Assembly: GCF_009380155.1 (NCBI RefSeq)
Contig: NZ_WHUV01000002.1
Coordinates: 124,001 to 188,000 of the forward strand
Source of the DNA: Pseudomonas piscis
GTDB taxonomy: Bacteria; Pseudomonadota; Gammaproteobacteria; Pseudomonadales; Pseudomonadaceae
DNA length: 64,000 bases
Direction: 5' to 3'
The notes below the pieces were generated by a model. The model was not told the DNA's origin and made no database searches. It worked only from the letters and a program-made list of their open reading frames with translations. The position numbers and the translations under genes were made by a program. Positions 34,054 to 44,481 of this stretch are shown here, piece after piece (positions within the stretch are counted from its first letter, which is position 1; each line of letters begins with the position of its first letter).

Positions 34054-34911
34054 TCACAACGGAAAAATGGCGTTGATCTGGCCGGTGCCGGAGCTGCCGA
34101 ACAGCGGCGTGACGATCTCGGCCGGGCGGTTGTACTCGGGGCCGCCCAGCAGCCCGAGGAGCATCGCGGTGTCGTGCATCTTGCCTTCGCCATAGCAGTG
34201 CTCGGCGTAGTCGGGGAGCATCGCGCAGAACTCGCGGAAGCGGCCCTGCTGCCACAACTCCACCACGCGCTGGTCGACCTGCTTGTCGAATTCCCGGGTC
34301 CAGTTGTGGATGTTGGCCTCGGCCTCGCGGTCATCGGAAAACCGGTGGGACAGGGAGCCGGAGGCCAGCACCAGGACCTTGCGGTCGCTCTTCTCGATGG
34401 CCCGGCGCACGGCGGCGCCGAAGGTGAAGCTGTCGGCCAGCTTGTGCCAGGCGCACCAGGCAGCGATGGACACCACCTGGAAATGCTCGGCGGCGGGCAC
34501 GTCCATGTGCATGTAGCGCATGGGTACCAGGGTCCCGTACTCCAGCTCCAGGCTGGGGATGTTATGGGCCAGGGCGCGCACGTCGGCGGCGTTGGCCTCG
34601 GCGGCGATCAACTCCCCAAGCGCCGGGCAGCCCGGGTAGTCGTAGGTCATGTTCTTGATGAAATGCGGCAGCTCGTTGCTGGTGTAGGTGCCGTTGAACA
34701 CCTCGCCGCAATTGATGTGGTAGCCGCTGTTGACCAGCCAGTGCACATCGAACACCACCGCGGTGTCGGCGCCCAGGGCCCGGGCCCGGCGAGCGATTTC
34801 CTTGTGCCCGGCGATGGCCGCCTCGCGGCAGCCGTGGTGCTTGCCCGGCAACTCGGACAGGTACATCGATGGAACGTGGCAGACCTTGGCGGCCATGACG
34901 ACTTCGCCCAT
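34054..34911 (-). CDS. hpaD: HpaD: homoprotocatechuate 2,3-dioxygenase (LigB type)
   Basis: The 285-residue type III extradiol dioxygenase opens the ring of 3,4-dihydroxyphenylacetate. MGEVVMAAKVCHVPSMYLSE carries the first metal-ligand region, VFDVHWLVNSGYHINC the second His, and LASGSLSHRF the later catalytic positions, as in HpaD of enterobacteria. The mRNA has AACAATAA upstream (34932-34939), a possible Hfq/Crc site. It is separated from hpaE upstream by intergenic element copy 2, so the operon may be expressed in two segments. Confidence 0.94.
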   Translation of the reverse strand: MGEVVMAAKVCHVPSMYLSELPGKHHGCREAAIAGHKEIARRARALGADTAVVFDVHWLVNSGYHINCGEVFNGTYTSNELPHFIKNMTYDYPGCPALGELIAAEANAADVRALAHNIPSLELEYGTLVPMRYMHMDVPAAEHFQVVSIAAWCAWHKLADSFTFGAAVRRAIEKSDRKVLVLASGSLSHRFSDDREAEANIHNWTREFDKQVDQRVVELWQQGRFREFCAMLPDYAEHCYGEGKMHDTAMLLGLLGGPEYNRPAEIVTPLFGSSGTGQINAIFPL

Positions 34912-34968
34912 GGTGCTTCTCCTGAAACATCTTATTGTTGGGGGATCCGGGACGGTCCTGAACCTTAC

Positions 34969-35124
34969 CAGACCGTTGAAAAACGTAGGCGAGGCAGCCA
35001 GCGCAAGGCGAAAGCAGGCGAAAAAGCGCAGTTTACAAGTGGTAAATGAGCATTTTGACCGGGCTGGCGCACCAGCCTGTTTTCAACGCAGCGATGGCAA
35101 CGCAGGTAGTTTTTCAACGGCCTG
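34969..35124. repeat. Intergenic element, copy 2 (156 bp, terminal inverted repeats)
   Basis: The ends are CAGACCGTTGAAAAAC on the left and, on the opposite strand, CAGGCCGTTGAAAAAC on the right. It has the internal GGCTGG-CGCA-CCAGCC hairpin missing from copy 1. It sits inside the hpa operon between hpaE and hpaD and abuts the hpaE stop directly. Read from hpaE, the junction TAACAGGCCGTTGAAAAAC is identical over 19 bases to that at the end of glycerate kinase (copy 1). Confidence 0.82.
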
Positions 35125-36581
<1,457 letters not shown>

Positions 36582-36585
<4 letters not shown>

Positions 36586-37361
36586 GCTGTTGCCCCTTGT
36601 GCTGGATGGGCGAAGAACTCGGCTTCGCTGACGATTCGGTTGACCAGGCGCCCTACGCCTTGCACTTCCACCACCACTTCATCGCCGGGCACCACGTCGG
36701 CCAGGCCCTCGGGGGTGCCGGTGGCGATCATGTCGCCCGGTTGCAGGGTCATGAAGCTGGAGAAGTATTCGATCAGGTAGGGAATGTCGAAGATCATGTC
36801 CGCAGTGGTGCCTTCCTGCTTCAGCTCGCCGTTGATCCAGGTGCGCAGCTTCAGGTTGCCGGGATCGGGCACGTCGCCGACGTCGACGATCCAGGGGCCC
36901 ACCGGGGTGGTGGCATCGCGGTTCTTCACCCGCAGGTTGGGGCGGTAGTAGTTTTCCAGGTAGTCGCGGATGGCGTAGTCGTTGCACACCGTGTAGCCGG
37001 CCAGGTAGTCGAGGGCGTCGGCGCGCTTGACGTTCTTCGCCGGCTTGCCGATGACCGCCACCAGCTCGCACTCGTAGTGCATGTAGGCCACGCCATCCGG
37101 GCGCCAGGTCCGCTGGTTGTGGCCGGTGTAGGTGCCCGGTGACTTGATGAACGCCAGGGGCTCGGTGGGCGGGGTGAAGGCCAGCTCGCGGGCGTGGTCG
37201 GCATAGTTCAGGCCCAGGGCGAACATGTTGCCGGTGGCGGGCGGCAGCCAGGTGACCTGTTGCTCACCGAGCGTGCGGCCATCGGCCAGGCGCACGTTGT
37301 GCTGGTCGTCGACCTGGACCCTGTGAACCTTTCCTTCGAACAGGATGCGGGCGTGTTTCAT
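36582..37361 (-). CDS. hpaG2: HpaG2: fumarylacetoacetate-hydrolase-fold subunit (C-terminal half of HpaG)
   Basis: The 259-residue protein carries the FAH fold with FALGLNYADHA, the metal-binding YECELVAVIGKPAKNV and GDMIATGTPEGLADVVPGD. In E. coli one fused HpaG performs the decarboxylation and isomerisation of the oxo-ene-tricarboxylate; in Pseudomonas the two halves are separate genes. This one corresponds to the second half and overlaps hpaG1 and hpaE by four bases each. Confidence 0.9.
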
Positions 37362-38029
37362 GGGCGAGCCTCCTGTGGCGCGACGATGTGGTTGGTGAGG
37401 CGGCCCAGGCCGCTGATCTCGATATCGACGCGATCACCGGGCTGCACGTCGACCCGGCCTTCGGGGGTGCCGGTGAGCAGCACATCGCCGACGTCCAGGG
37501 TCATGAATTCGCTGAGCTCGGCGATCAGCCGGGCCACGCTGCGGACCTGGTTGGCGGTGGTGTTTTCCTGCACCACCTGGCCATTGACCAGCAGCTTGAT
37601 GGTCAGCGCCTGCGGGTCGGCGACCTCGGCGGCCGGCACCAGGACCGGGCCCAGGGCGCAGAAGCCGTCGCGACACTTGGCCTTGACCGCCGGGCGGTAG
37701 TAGCTGTCCTCCGGCAGGCTGAATTCGTTGGCGATGGTGTAGCCGGCCACGTGTTCCAGGGCCTGGGCTTCGCTGACCCGACTGGCGCGCTTGCCGATCA
37801 CCACGGCCAGGGCCGGGCCCGGTTGCAGCCGTTCGCCGGCCGGATGCTCGACAGCGCCGTCGTGCTGGTTGCGGGTGTTGGGGGTCTTGATGAACAGCAC
37901 CGGCTTCACCGGCGGCTTCTGGTAGGGCGGCTGGCTGAAGCTCTCTAGGTGCTCGTGCAGCAACCCCTGGTAGTTCAGCGCCACGCCGAACAGGGTGCCG
38001 CCAGCGTGGTCGTTCAAGGCTCGGCTCAT
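37358..38029 (-). CDS. hpaG1: HpaG1: fumarylacetoacetate-hydrolase-fold subunit (N-terminal half of HpaG)
   Basis: The 223-residue product is the first gene of the hpa operon. It shows the FAH fold (FGVALNYQGLLHEHLESF, LAVVIGKRASRVSEAQAL, GDVLLTGTPEGRVDVQPGD). With HpaG2 it should decarboxylate 5-oxopent-3-ene-1,2,5-tricarboxylate. Its start faces hpaA across a 204-base promoter region with two palindromes that match the one upstream of hpaR. Confidence 0.9.
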   Translation of the reverse strand: MSRALNDHAGGTLFGVALNYQGLLHEHLESFSQPPYQKPPVKPVLFIKTPNTRNQHDGAVEHPAGERLQPGPALAVVIGKRASRVSEAQALEHVAGYTIANEFSLPEDSYYRPAVKAKCRDGFCALGPVLVPAAEVADPQALTIKLLVNGQVVQENTTANQVRSVARLIAELSEFMTLDVGDVLLTGTPEGRVDVQPGDRVDIEISGLGRLTNHIVAPQEARP

Positions 38030-38090
38030 CGAGCGTCTCCTGGTTGCGGGTCTCGGGCCCGTGCGGCGCTTGCCGGTCGCGGGATGAATT

Positions 38091-38124
38091 CGTTAATGTG
38101 TTAACGTTATATTTAATATGTTAA
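38091..38124. promoter_or_regulatory. Tandem palindromes in the hpaG1/hpaA promoter, likely HpaR operators
   Basis: CGTTAA-TGTG-TTAACG at 38091-38106 is a perfect palindrome, and TTAA-TATG-TTAA at 38113-38124 is a second one. Their centres lie 20 bases apart, two DNA turns, so two dimers could bind on one face. A near-identical TGAATGTGTTAA stands before hpaR. The region is AT-rich, as expected for a promoter. Confidence 0.6.
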
Positions 38125-38233
38125 CGATCGTCAAGCAGCTGTCTTGCATGTTGTGCCGCACCCTGGCGGGTAAGCGGCGAATCACCCAGGATGGCCCAGG
38201 CCCGCGTGCTGAAAACAACAAGAGAGGGGCGCC

Positions 38234-39154
38234 ATGCACCCACGCCAACCGATCCCAAACATCAACATCGGCCAGGTCTACGACCAGCGCTACGCCGATG
38301 CCCAGGTGCATTACGACAAGCTGAGCAACCTGGCCGGTTTTTTCGGTCGCAACATGCCGGTGCACCGCCATGACCGGTTCTTCCAGGTGCACTACGTGCA
38401 AAGCGGCGCGGTGCGCGTCTACCTCGACGACCGGCAATACCTGGAGTCCGGGCCGATGTTCTTCCTCACGCCGCCGACCATCGCCCATGCCTTCGTCACC
38501 GAGGCCGATGCCGAGGGCCATGTGCTCACGGTGCGCCAGCAACTGGTATGGGAGTTGATCGGCGCAGACCCGGCCCTGGCCCCGGCTCCCCAGGTGCCGC
38601 CGGCGTGCGTGGCCCTGGGCCGGCTCGGTGCCGGGTTCGCCGGCGAGGTGCGGCGCCTGGAATGCCTGTTCCATGAATTGCAGCAGGAGATCGACGGGCA
38701 GCGGGCCGGGCGCGAGCCGGCGCTGCAAGCCTTGACCCGGTTGCTGCTGATCAGCCTGCTGCGGCTCTCGGCCAACTCCCTGGAAGCCCGCCCGGCGCGC
38801 CATGAAGACCTGCAGATCTTCCATCGCTTCAACGAGCTGATCGAGGCCCACTACCTGGAGCACTGGCCCCTGGGGCGTTATGCCGGGCAGATCGGGGTGA
38901 CCGAGGCGCGGCTCAACGATGTTTGCCGGCGCATCGCCGACTTGCCGTCCAAGCACTTGGTTTACGAACGCCTGATGCAGGAGGCCAAGCGCCTGTTGCT
39001 GTTCACCGGCAGCTCGGCCAGCGAAATCTGCTACCAGCTGGGGTTCAAGGATCCGGCCTATTTCAGCCGGTTCTTCCAGCGCTATGCCAAGGCCGCCCCA
39101 GGCGAGTATCGGGCGCGCCAGGGGCTGGTCACGTCGCCTGTGCCGGGTCACTGA
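38234..39154 (+). CDS. hpaA: HpaA: AraC-family activator of 4-hydroxyphenylacetate use
   Basis: The 306-residue protein has an N-terminal cupin-like sensor (FQVHYVQSGAVRVYLDD, GPMFFLTPPTIAHAF) and a C-terminal double HTH (GVTEARLNDVCRRIADLPSKH and the terminal FKDPAYFSRFFQRY). It is divergent from the hpa operon. In E. coli HpaA activates hpaBC with 4-hydroxyphenylacetate as effector; here hpaBC are 14 kb downstream on the minus strand. An AACAACAA motif precedes its start. Confidence 0.88.
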   Translation: MHPRQPIPNINIGQVYDQRYADAQVHYDKLSNLAGFFGRNMPVHRHDRFFQVHYVQSGAVRVYLDDRQYLESGPMFFLTPPTIAHAFVTEADAEGHVLTVRQQLVWELIGADPALAPAPQVPPACVALGRLGAGFAGEVRRLECLFHELQQEIDGQRAGREPALQALTRLLLISLLRLSANSLEARPARHEDLQIFHRFNELIEAHYLEHWPLGRYAGQIGVTEARLNDVCRRIADLPSKHLVYERLMQEAKRLLLFTGSSASEICYQLGFKDPAYFSRFFQRYAKAAPGEYRARQGLVTSPVPGH

Positions 39155-39264
39155 GTGCAACAGCCGGGCTGGGTGGGCAGGCGCCGCCCGCAGGCCTTGC
39201 CGGTGGTATTCGAAACCTGGCGAGCGTGGCAGAATCCGCGCCTTTTCCGACAAGGAGCGTCGTC

Positions 39265-40356
39265 ATGCTGCGTCCCGTTGCGTTGTCCCTGCTGATGCTT
39301 GGCGCCATGGCCTGCCAGGCCCGGGAGCTGCCCGAGCTGACGCCGCTGTGGCAGCAGCAGAAGGGCTGGATCAGCGCGTGCGACAACCGCCGCGATTGCC
39401 AACTGCTCTATGTGCCGAACATCGAGTTTGCCGAGCAGGTCAACCACCTGACGCTGATCATCCGCAGCCAGGCCGGCCCCGCGGGGCGGGTGCAACTGCA
39501 ACTGGAGCACCAGGGGGCGCCATTCCAGCTGCAGGCGTTGCGCCTGGATGGCCAGCCGCTGGAACCAGCCTTGCTGGCGGCTTTGGTCGAGGAACCGCAG
39601 GGCCCAGACAGTAACCCAGAGCAACAGTATTACCGGGTCGAGGACCAGGCCCTGGCCCGCCAGTGGCTGGCACGGCTGCAGGCCGGGCAGGTGCTGGAGC
39701 TGCCCGGTGAGGAGCCGGCCCAAGTGCTCCTGGCGACTCTGCCGCACTTGCTGCACCGGGTGGACCAGGTCCAGCACCGCCAGGGCACGGCCAGCGCCCT
39801 GGCCGAACCCGGCGAGCAGCCAGCGAGCTCGGTGCCCCGGGTCCAGCCGCCCCGGGCATTGCGTCCCTACCCGGGGGTGACGCCCCTTGGCGTTCAGGAA
39901 CGTGCAGGGCTGCTGGCGGCGGTGCAGGCGGCATTGCCGGCACCGAAGGCCGTGCAAGACGATGACTACGTCATGCCGCCGAGGATCGAGGTCTATCCCC
40001 TGACCGAGCAGCAGGCGCTGGTGTTCGAGTTTTCCGACTGCGGCGCCTACACCTGCCTGTTCGATATCAGCAGCCGCTCGCGGAGCGCGCCATACGGGCT
40101 GCAAGCCCTGCAGATACAAGCGTTGCCGGCTGGCAGTGTCGACCATGCCGGTGGCCTCAACTATGACCCCGAGACCGGCCTGCTCAGCAGCTACCTGATG
40201 GGGCGCGGCATAGGCGACTGCGGTGAAATGGCCAGTTGGCACTTCGACGGCCAGACCTTCCAGCTTACCGACTACCGGCGCATGCCCAACTGCAGTGGCC
40301 TGGGCTACGACCAATGGCCGGTGCTCTGGAGCGCCGAGGTGCCGAAGCGCTCCTGA
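39265..40356 (+). CDS. Secreted DUF1176 protein
   Basis: The start MLRPVALSLLMLGAMACQA at 39265 is followed by a signal or lipobox-like sequence (GAMACQ), so export is expected. The 363-residue protein has a cysteine pair in SACDNRRDCQ and a further set in FSDCGAYTC, GDCGEM and MPNCSGLGYDQWP, with the GLNYDPETGLLSSYLMGRGIGDCG motif characteristic of DUF1176. Function is unknown. It sits between hpaA and the GMC oxidoreductase gene, which ends eight bases away on the other strand. Confidence 0.75.
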   Translation: MLRPVALSLLMLGAMACQARELPELTPLWQQQKGWISACDNRRDCQLLYVPNIEFAEQVNHLTLIIRSQAGPAGRVQLQLEHQGAPFQLQALRLDGQPLEPALLAALVEEPQGPDSNPEQQYYRVEDQALARQWLARLQAGQVLELPGEEPAQVLLATLPHLLHRVDQVQHRQGTASALAEPGEQPASSVPRVQPPRALRPYPGVTPLGVQERAGLLAAVQAALPAPKAVQDDDYVMPPRIEVYPLTEQQALVFEFSDCGAYTCLFDISSRSRSAPYGLQALQIQALPAGSVDHAGGLNYDPETGLLSSYLMGRGIGDCGEMASWHFDGQTFQLTDYRRMPNCSGLGYDQWPVLWSAEVPKRS

Positions 40357-40364
40357 GCCCGGCA

Positions 40365-42026
40365 TCAGGTGCAAGCCTCACCCTGGGGCACGAGGCTCGC
40401 TTGCGCCCGCGCGCTGGCCAGCACCAGGTCGGCGGCCTTCTCGCCGATCATGATCGCTGCGGCGTTGGTGTTGCCGGTGATCAGCTGCGGCATGATCGAG
40501 GCGTCCGCCACCCGCAGCCCCTGCAGGCCATGGACCCGCAGCTGGTCGTCCACCACCGCCCATTCGTCATGGCCCATCTTGCAGCTGCCCACCGGGTGGA
40601 ACACCGTGCCCAGGTTGTGGCGGATCCACTGCTCGATCTGTTCCTGGCTCTGCACCTGCGGCCCGGGCACCAGCTCGTCCTGCAGGTGTTGGGCGAAGGC
40701 CCGGGTCGCCGCCAGCCGGCGCACCAGGCGCAGGCCGGCCACCAGCTTGCGCATGTCCTCCGGGTGGCTGAGGAAGTTGGCCTCGATCAGCGGCTTGTCC
40801 TGCGGGTCGGCCGAGTTGAGGCGCACCCGGCCGCGGCTTTGCGGGTGCATTACCGCCACATGCAGGCTGATGCCATGGCCTACCGGCACCAGGCGTTGCG
40901 GCTGGTTCTTCAACGCCGGGGCGACGATCAGGCCCAGCTCCGGCACCGGCGAGTCCGGGTCCAGGCGCAAGAAAGCCCCGGACTCCACCGTGTTTGACGT
41001 CAACGGCCCCCGGCGCCGGGCCAGGTACTGCCAGGGCGAGCGGGCCAGGGGCAGTAAGCCCCGGGGCGACAGGCCGTAGCTCAGCTCGGGACGGCAGCGG
41101 TACATCAACACGATGTCCTGGTGGTCCTGCAGGTTATGGCCGACCCCGGGCAGGGCATGGCGCTGGGCGATGCCATGGCGTTGCAGCTCCTCGGCGGGAC
41201 CGATCCCCGAGAGCAGCAACAACTGCGGCGAGTTGATCGCCCCGGCGCAGAGGATCACCTCGCGCCGCGCCAGCAGCTGGCGCACCTGGCCGTCCTGGCT
41301 GACCTCCACGCCACAGGCGCGGTTGCCTTGCAGCGACACTCGATGGCTCAGGGTGCTGCTCAGCACCGTCAGGTTCGGGCGCTCCAGCACCGGGTGCAGG
41401 AAAGCCCGGGCTGCACTGCAACGCTCGCCGTTGACCTGGGTAACGTGAAAGGGCCCGAAACCTTCCTGCTCCGGCCCGTTGAAGTCCGGGTTGTAGCTCC
41501 AGCCCAACTCCGTGGCCGCCTCGAAGAACACCCGGTTCACCGGACTGGGGCTGCGCTGCTCGGCGACGTTGAGTTCGCCGCCACGACCATGCCAGGGCGC
41601 GTCCCCGGGCTCGAAGTGCTCCGAGCGCTTGAAGTAGGGCAGCAACTCGTCATGGCTCCAGCCCTGGTTGCCGGCGGCGGCCCACTGGTCGTAGTCGTGG
41701 CGATGGCCACGGATGTAGATCATGCCGTTGATGGCGCTGGAGCCGCCCCAGACCCGACCCCGGGGGCAGGGGATCGGGCGTCCGCCGCTGGTGGCCTGGG
41801 CGCTGAAGGCATGCATCCAGTTCCAGCGCGGGTTGGCGATCAGGCGGATGATGCCCGCCGGCGTGCGTATGTAGGCGCCCGGCAGCAGGCTGCGGTCGCT
41901 GGGGCCGGCCTCGATCAGGCACACCTTGAGGCTGGGGTCGGCGGACAGTCGGTTGGCCAGCACGCAACCGGCGGAGCCGGCGCCGACCACGATGTAGTCG
42001 TAGCTGTGGGGTGGAGTTTCAGGCAT
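40365..42026 (-). CDS. GMC-family FAD-dependent alcohol dehydrogenase
   Basis: The 553-residue protein begins YDYIVVGAGSAGCVLANRLS (FAD-binding) and has GRVWGGSSAINGMIYIRG, ILCAGAINSPQLLLLSGIGP and the catalytic FHPVGSCKMG plus ITGNTNAAAIMIGEKAADL. This is the choline/alcohol dehydrogenase branch of the GMC superfamily. It is the last gene of a minus-strand operon with porin, alcohol dehydrogenase, MFS and cupin genes, so it probably oxidises an alcohol of the same substrate. Choline itself is unlikely, because no betaine genes are nearby. Confidence 0.88.
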   Translation of the reverse strand: MPETPPHSYDYIVVGAGSAGCVLANRLSADPSLKVCLIEAGPSDRSLLPGAYIRTPAGIIRLIANPRWNWMHAFSAQATSGGRPIPCPRGRVWGGSSAINGMIYIRGHRHDYDQWAAAGNQGWSHDELLPYFKRSEHFEPGDAPWHGRGGELNVAEQRSPSPVNRVFFEAATELGWSYNPDFNGPEQEGFGPFHVTQVNGERCSAARAFLHPVLERPNLTVLSSTLSHRVSLQGNRACGVEVSQDGQVRQLLARREVILCAGAINSPQLLLLSGIGPAEELQRHGIAQRHALPGVGHNLQDHQDIVLMYRCRPELSYGLSPRGLLPLARSPWQYLARRRGPLTSNTVESGAFLRLDPDSPVPELGLIVAPALKNQPQRLVPVGHGISLHVAVMHPQSRGRVRLNSADPQDKPLIEANFLSHPEDMRKLVAGLRLVRRLAATRAFAQHLQDELVPGPQVQSQEQIEQWIRHNLGTVFHPVGSCKMGHDEWAVVDDQLRVHGLQGLRVADASIMPQLITGNTNAAAIMIGEKAADLVLASARAQASLVPQGEACT

Positions 42027-42061
42027 GGCGGTGACCTCTTGGGCAGTCGGGGAAATCCATC

Positions 42062-43363
42062 TCACAACCCCAGCAGCGAGCCGACGTCCAGGCTCACTTG
42101 CAGGCCGACGACAAAGCCGTTGCCGCTCAGCTCGCGGGCTTCGGGGTTGTAGAAATTGTCCGGGTTGATCAAGTACTGGACGCTAGGCTCCAGGGTTAGT
42201 TGCCGGGTCAGGGCGATGTTCGCGTTGGCTTCCAGGGCATAGACATTGCGCCGGCCCAGGCGCGAGTCGCCGTCGTTGGCGATCCGTGCCTGCTGCTGGA
42301 AGCGCAGTTGGTGATCGTTCAGGCGCAGGTAGCTGGCCTTGAAGTTGAGCTTGTCTTGCGGGCGGTCGAAGGGCGCGAGATAGGTCAGGCCGGCCTCGGC
42401 GAAGTGGCTGAAGGGTTGCTTGGCATCGGCCGCCGCCGACAGCGAGCCGAACAGCAGCAGGGCCTGTGGCGCGCTGCCTGATCCGCCGTCGGCGCGCCAC
42501 ACAGCCTGCTGGAACTTGAAGAAGGCGCCAGCGCTGCCGAAGGCGGTGGCGCCGGTCAGCGGGTCTTCCTGCTTGGAGGTGTTGTAGTAGCCGTTGAGCT
42601 CGTAGTGAAAGCCATAGCCGTCCTGCCGCTGGCTGCCCACGCCCAGCAGCAGGCTGGTGCCGCTGGCATCGTCGGTGCTGAAGTCCAGGCCCTGGCGATG
42701 CTTGAGGTAGTCCACCGGGTTGGATTCGAAGGCACCGCCATGCAGGTACCACTGCGGCGTCACCTGATACTTCAGGTAGCCGCCCCAGGCCCCGTAGGGT
42801 GGCGGCAGGATACCGGTGGAGGCCTCGATGATCGGGTCGTTGCAGGTCACCGTGCTCTCGCAGTTGTAGATGTAGAAATAGCGCCGGGCGTTGGTCCGCC
42901 CCAGGCTCAGGTCGACCTGGCCGTCGAGCCAGGTCTGCTGGTAGGTCAACAGGCTCAGCTGGTTGCTGGTCAGGTCGTTGTGGATCGGCGCGCCGCCGAA
43001 GTAGCTGCCGGCGGCCCCTTGCCAGTTGCGCGAGGTGGGTACGCCGGTCCCCTGGTCGAGGATGAACAGCGTCTGCTCGACATGCAGGGCCGCACCGTCC
43101 AGGCCGGCGAAGGTCGCAAGGTCGATATCGGCGCCGACGAACAGGTCGCCGCTGTTGCCGAAGCTGTGGGGCCGGGGGCCGGTATCGAGGTTCTTCATGG
43201 ACAGGCTGAGGAACTGGATATGCGGGGTGACGCCTTGTCCGGCCAGGTAGTCGCCCAGGCCGGCCAGCGGTCCGCTACGCGGTTCGCTGGCGGTAGCGGC
43301 AAGGCCGGGCAGGGGCAACAGCAGGGCGGCCAGCAGCGGGCCGAGAGCATGGGTGGCATTCAT
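42062..43363 (-). CDS. OprB-like outer-membrane porin
   Basis: From the ATG at 43363, 433 residues are encoded with a signal peptide ending near LPGLAATA. The barrel-like alternation of aromatic and polar residues, SFGNSGDLFVGADIDL, GVPTSRNWQGAAGSYFGG, LPPPYGAWGGYLKYQVTPQW and a terminal beta strand ending in Leu match the carbohydrate-selective OprB family. It likely admits the operon's substrate. TTGTTGTT (AACAACAA in the mRNA) lies just upstream (43377-43384). Confidence 0.8.
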   Translation of the reverse strand: MNATHALGPLLAALLLPLPGLAATASEPRSGPLAGLGDYLAGQGVTPHIQFLSLSMKNLDTGPRPHSFGNSGDLFVGADIDLATFAGLDGAALHVEQTLFILDQGTGVPTSRNWQGAAGSYFGGAPIHNDLTSNQLSLLTYQQTWLDGQVDLSLGRTNARRYFYIYNCESTVTCNDPIIEASTGILPPPYGAWGGYLKYQVTPQWYLHGGAFESNPVDYLKHRQGLDFSTDDASGTSLLLGVGSQRQDGYGFHYELNGYYNTSKQEDPLTGATAFGSAGAFFKFQQAVWRADGGSGSAPQALLLFGSLSAAADAKQPFSHFAEAGLTYLAPFDRPQDKLNFKASYLRLNDHQLRFQQQARIANDGDSRLGRRNVYALEANANIALTRQLTLEPSVQYLINPDNFYNPEARELSGNGFVVGLQVSLDVGSLLGL

Positions 43364-43416
43364 GTCGGGTACTCGTTTGTTGTTGTTCTTGTGGTGAGTG
43401 ATGAACAGCGCCTCGA

Positions 43417-44481
43417 TCAGGCTTCGGCCAGGGCCGGGCAGGGGTTTACCAGCACCTTGATCTGGCACTTGTCCTGCAGCAGGACCTCGAAACCCTCCGT
43501 TACCGCCTGCTCCAGGGACAGGCAGCGGCTGACCAGCCGCGACAGATCCAGGGCCTTGCTGGCCAGCAGCTCCAGCAACTGCGGATAGACGTCGCGGTAG
43601 CCGACGCTGCCCAGCAGGCGCAGCTCGTTGTTGACCAGGTGGAAGGCATCGAATTGCACCTGGCCCATCAGCCCCACCAGCACCGCTTCGCCGCCTTTGC
43701 GCAGGCTGTGCAGGGCATGGTCCAGGGTCTGCTGGCTACCGGCCGCCTCGAAGGCGCTGTCCAGCCCGCCATCGCTCAACTGCCGCAGTCGCTGGCGCAA
43801 GTCGGGCGCCGCGCCATCCAGGGCTTGGGTGGCCCCAAGTGCCAGGGCCAGTTGCCGGCGCCCGGGGTCCAGGTCCACGGCATAGATGCGCTCGACCCCA
43901 CGGAGCCGGGCCAGCATTACCAGCAGCAGGCCAATGGGCCCCAGGCCGAACACCGCGCAGCTGGCGCCGGGTTGCAGGCTGCTCTGGTTCAGGGCGTGGC
44001 AGGCCACGGCCGCCGGTTCCAGCAACGCCGCCTGGCGGAAACTGACGCTATCGGGCAGCCGGTGCAGCATGTAGGCCGGAACCAGCGCCTGTTCGGCAAA
44101 ACCGCCGTCGCCCATCAGGCCGATGAAACCCATGGACTCACAGAGGTTGTACTGGCCCGCCTGGCAATACCGGCATTGGCCGCAACGGTATTCCGGTTCC
44201 ACCGCCACCCGCTGGCCGAGCAGCCCGGGATCGACCCCGGGTCCCAGGGCCAGCACCTGGCCGCAGAACTCGTGGCCCAGGGTCACGGGTGCCCGGCAAC
44301 CGGACAGCGGATGCGCCTGCTGCTGGGGGATGGAGTGCGGGCCATTGGCGTATTCGTGCAGGTCGCTGCCGCAGATGCCGCAGTAGGCGACTTGCAGCAG
44401 CACCTGGCCAAGGCCGGGCTGGCGCAGTTGTACCTGGCTCAGGCGCAGGTCGCGGGCAGCATGCCAACGCAGTGCTTTCAT
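43417..44481 (-). CDS. Zinc-dependent medium-chain alcohol dehydrogenase
   Basis: The 354-residue enzyme has the catalytic zinc ligands in YCGICGSDLHEYA and TLGHEFCGQV, the structural zinc lobe with four cysteines in CGQCRYCQAGQYNLC, and a Rossmann domain (AVFGLGPIGLLLVMLARLRG). It resembles the 2,3-butanediol/sorbitol dehydrogenase branch. Its start overlaps the upstream MFS gene by four bases. It likely oxidises a secondary alcohol to a ketone in the same pathway as the cupin dioxygenase. Confidence 0.9.
   Translation of the reverse strand: MKALRWHAARDLRLSQVQLRQPGLGQVLLQVAYCGICGSDLHEYANGPHSIPQQQAHPLSGCRAPVTLGHEFCGQVLALGPGVDPGLLGQRVAVEPEYRCGQCRYCQAGQYNLCESMGFIGLMGDGGFAEQALVPAYMLHRLPDSVSFRQAALLEPAAVACHALNQSSLQPGASCAVFGLGPIGLLLVMLARLRGVERIYAVDLDPGRRQLALALGATQALDGAAPDLRQRLRQLSDGGLDSAFEAAGSQQTLDHALHSLRKGGEAVLVGLMGQVQFDAFHLVNNELRLLGSVGYRDVYPQLLELLASKALDLSRLVSRCLSLEQAVTEGFEVLLQDKCQIKVLVNPCPALAEA

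Noticed and set aside
42062..43363. OprD-type rather than OprB-type porin
   Set aside because: The LPPPYGAWGGYLKYQVTPQW region and overall pattern fit OprB-like barrels better, and no OprD-like features were evident. The distinction is by eye only.
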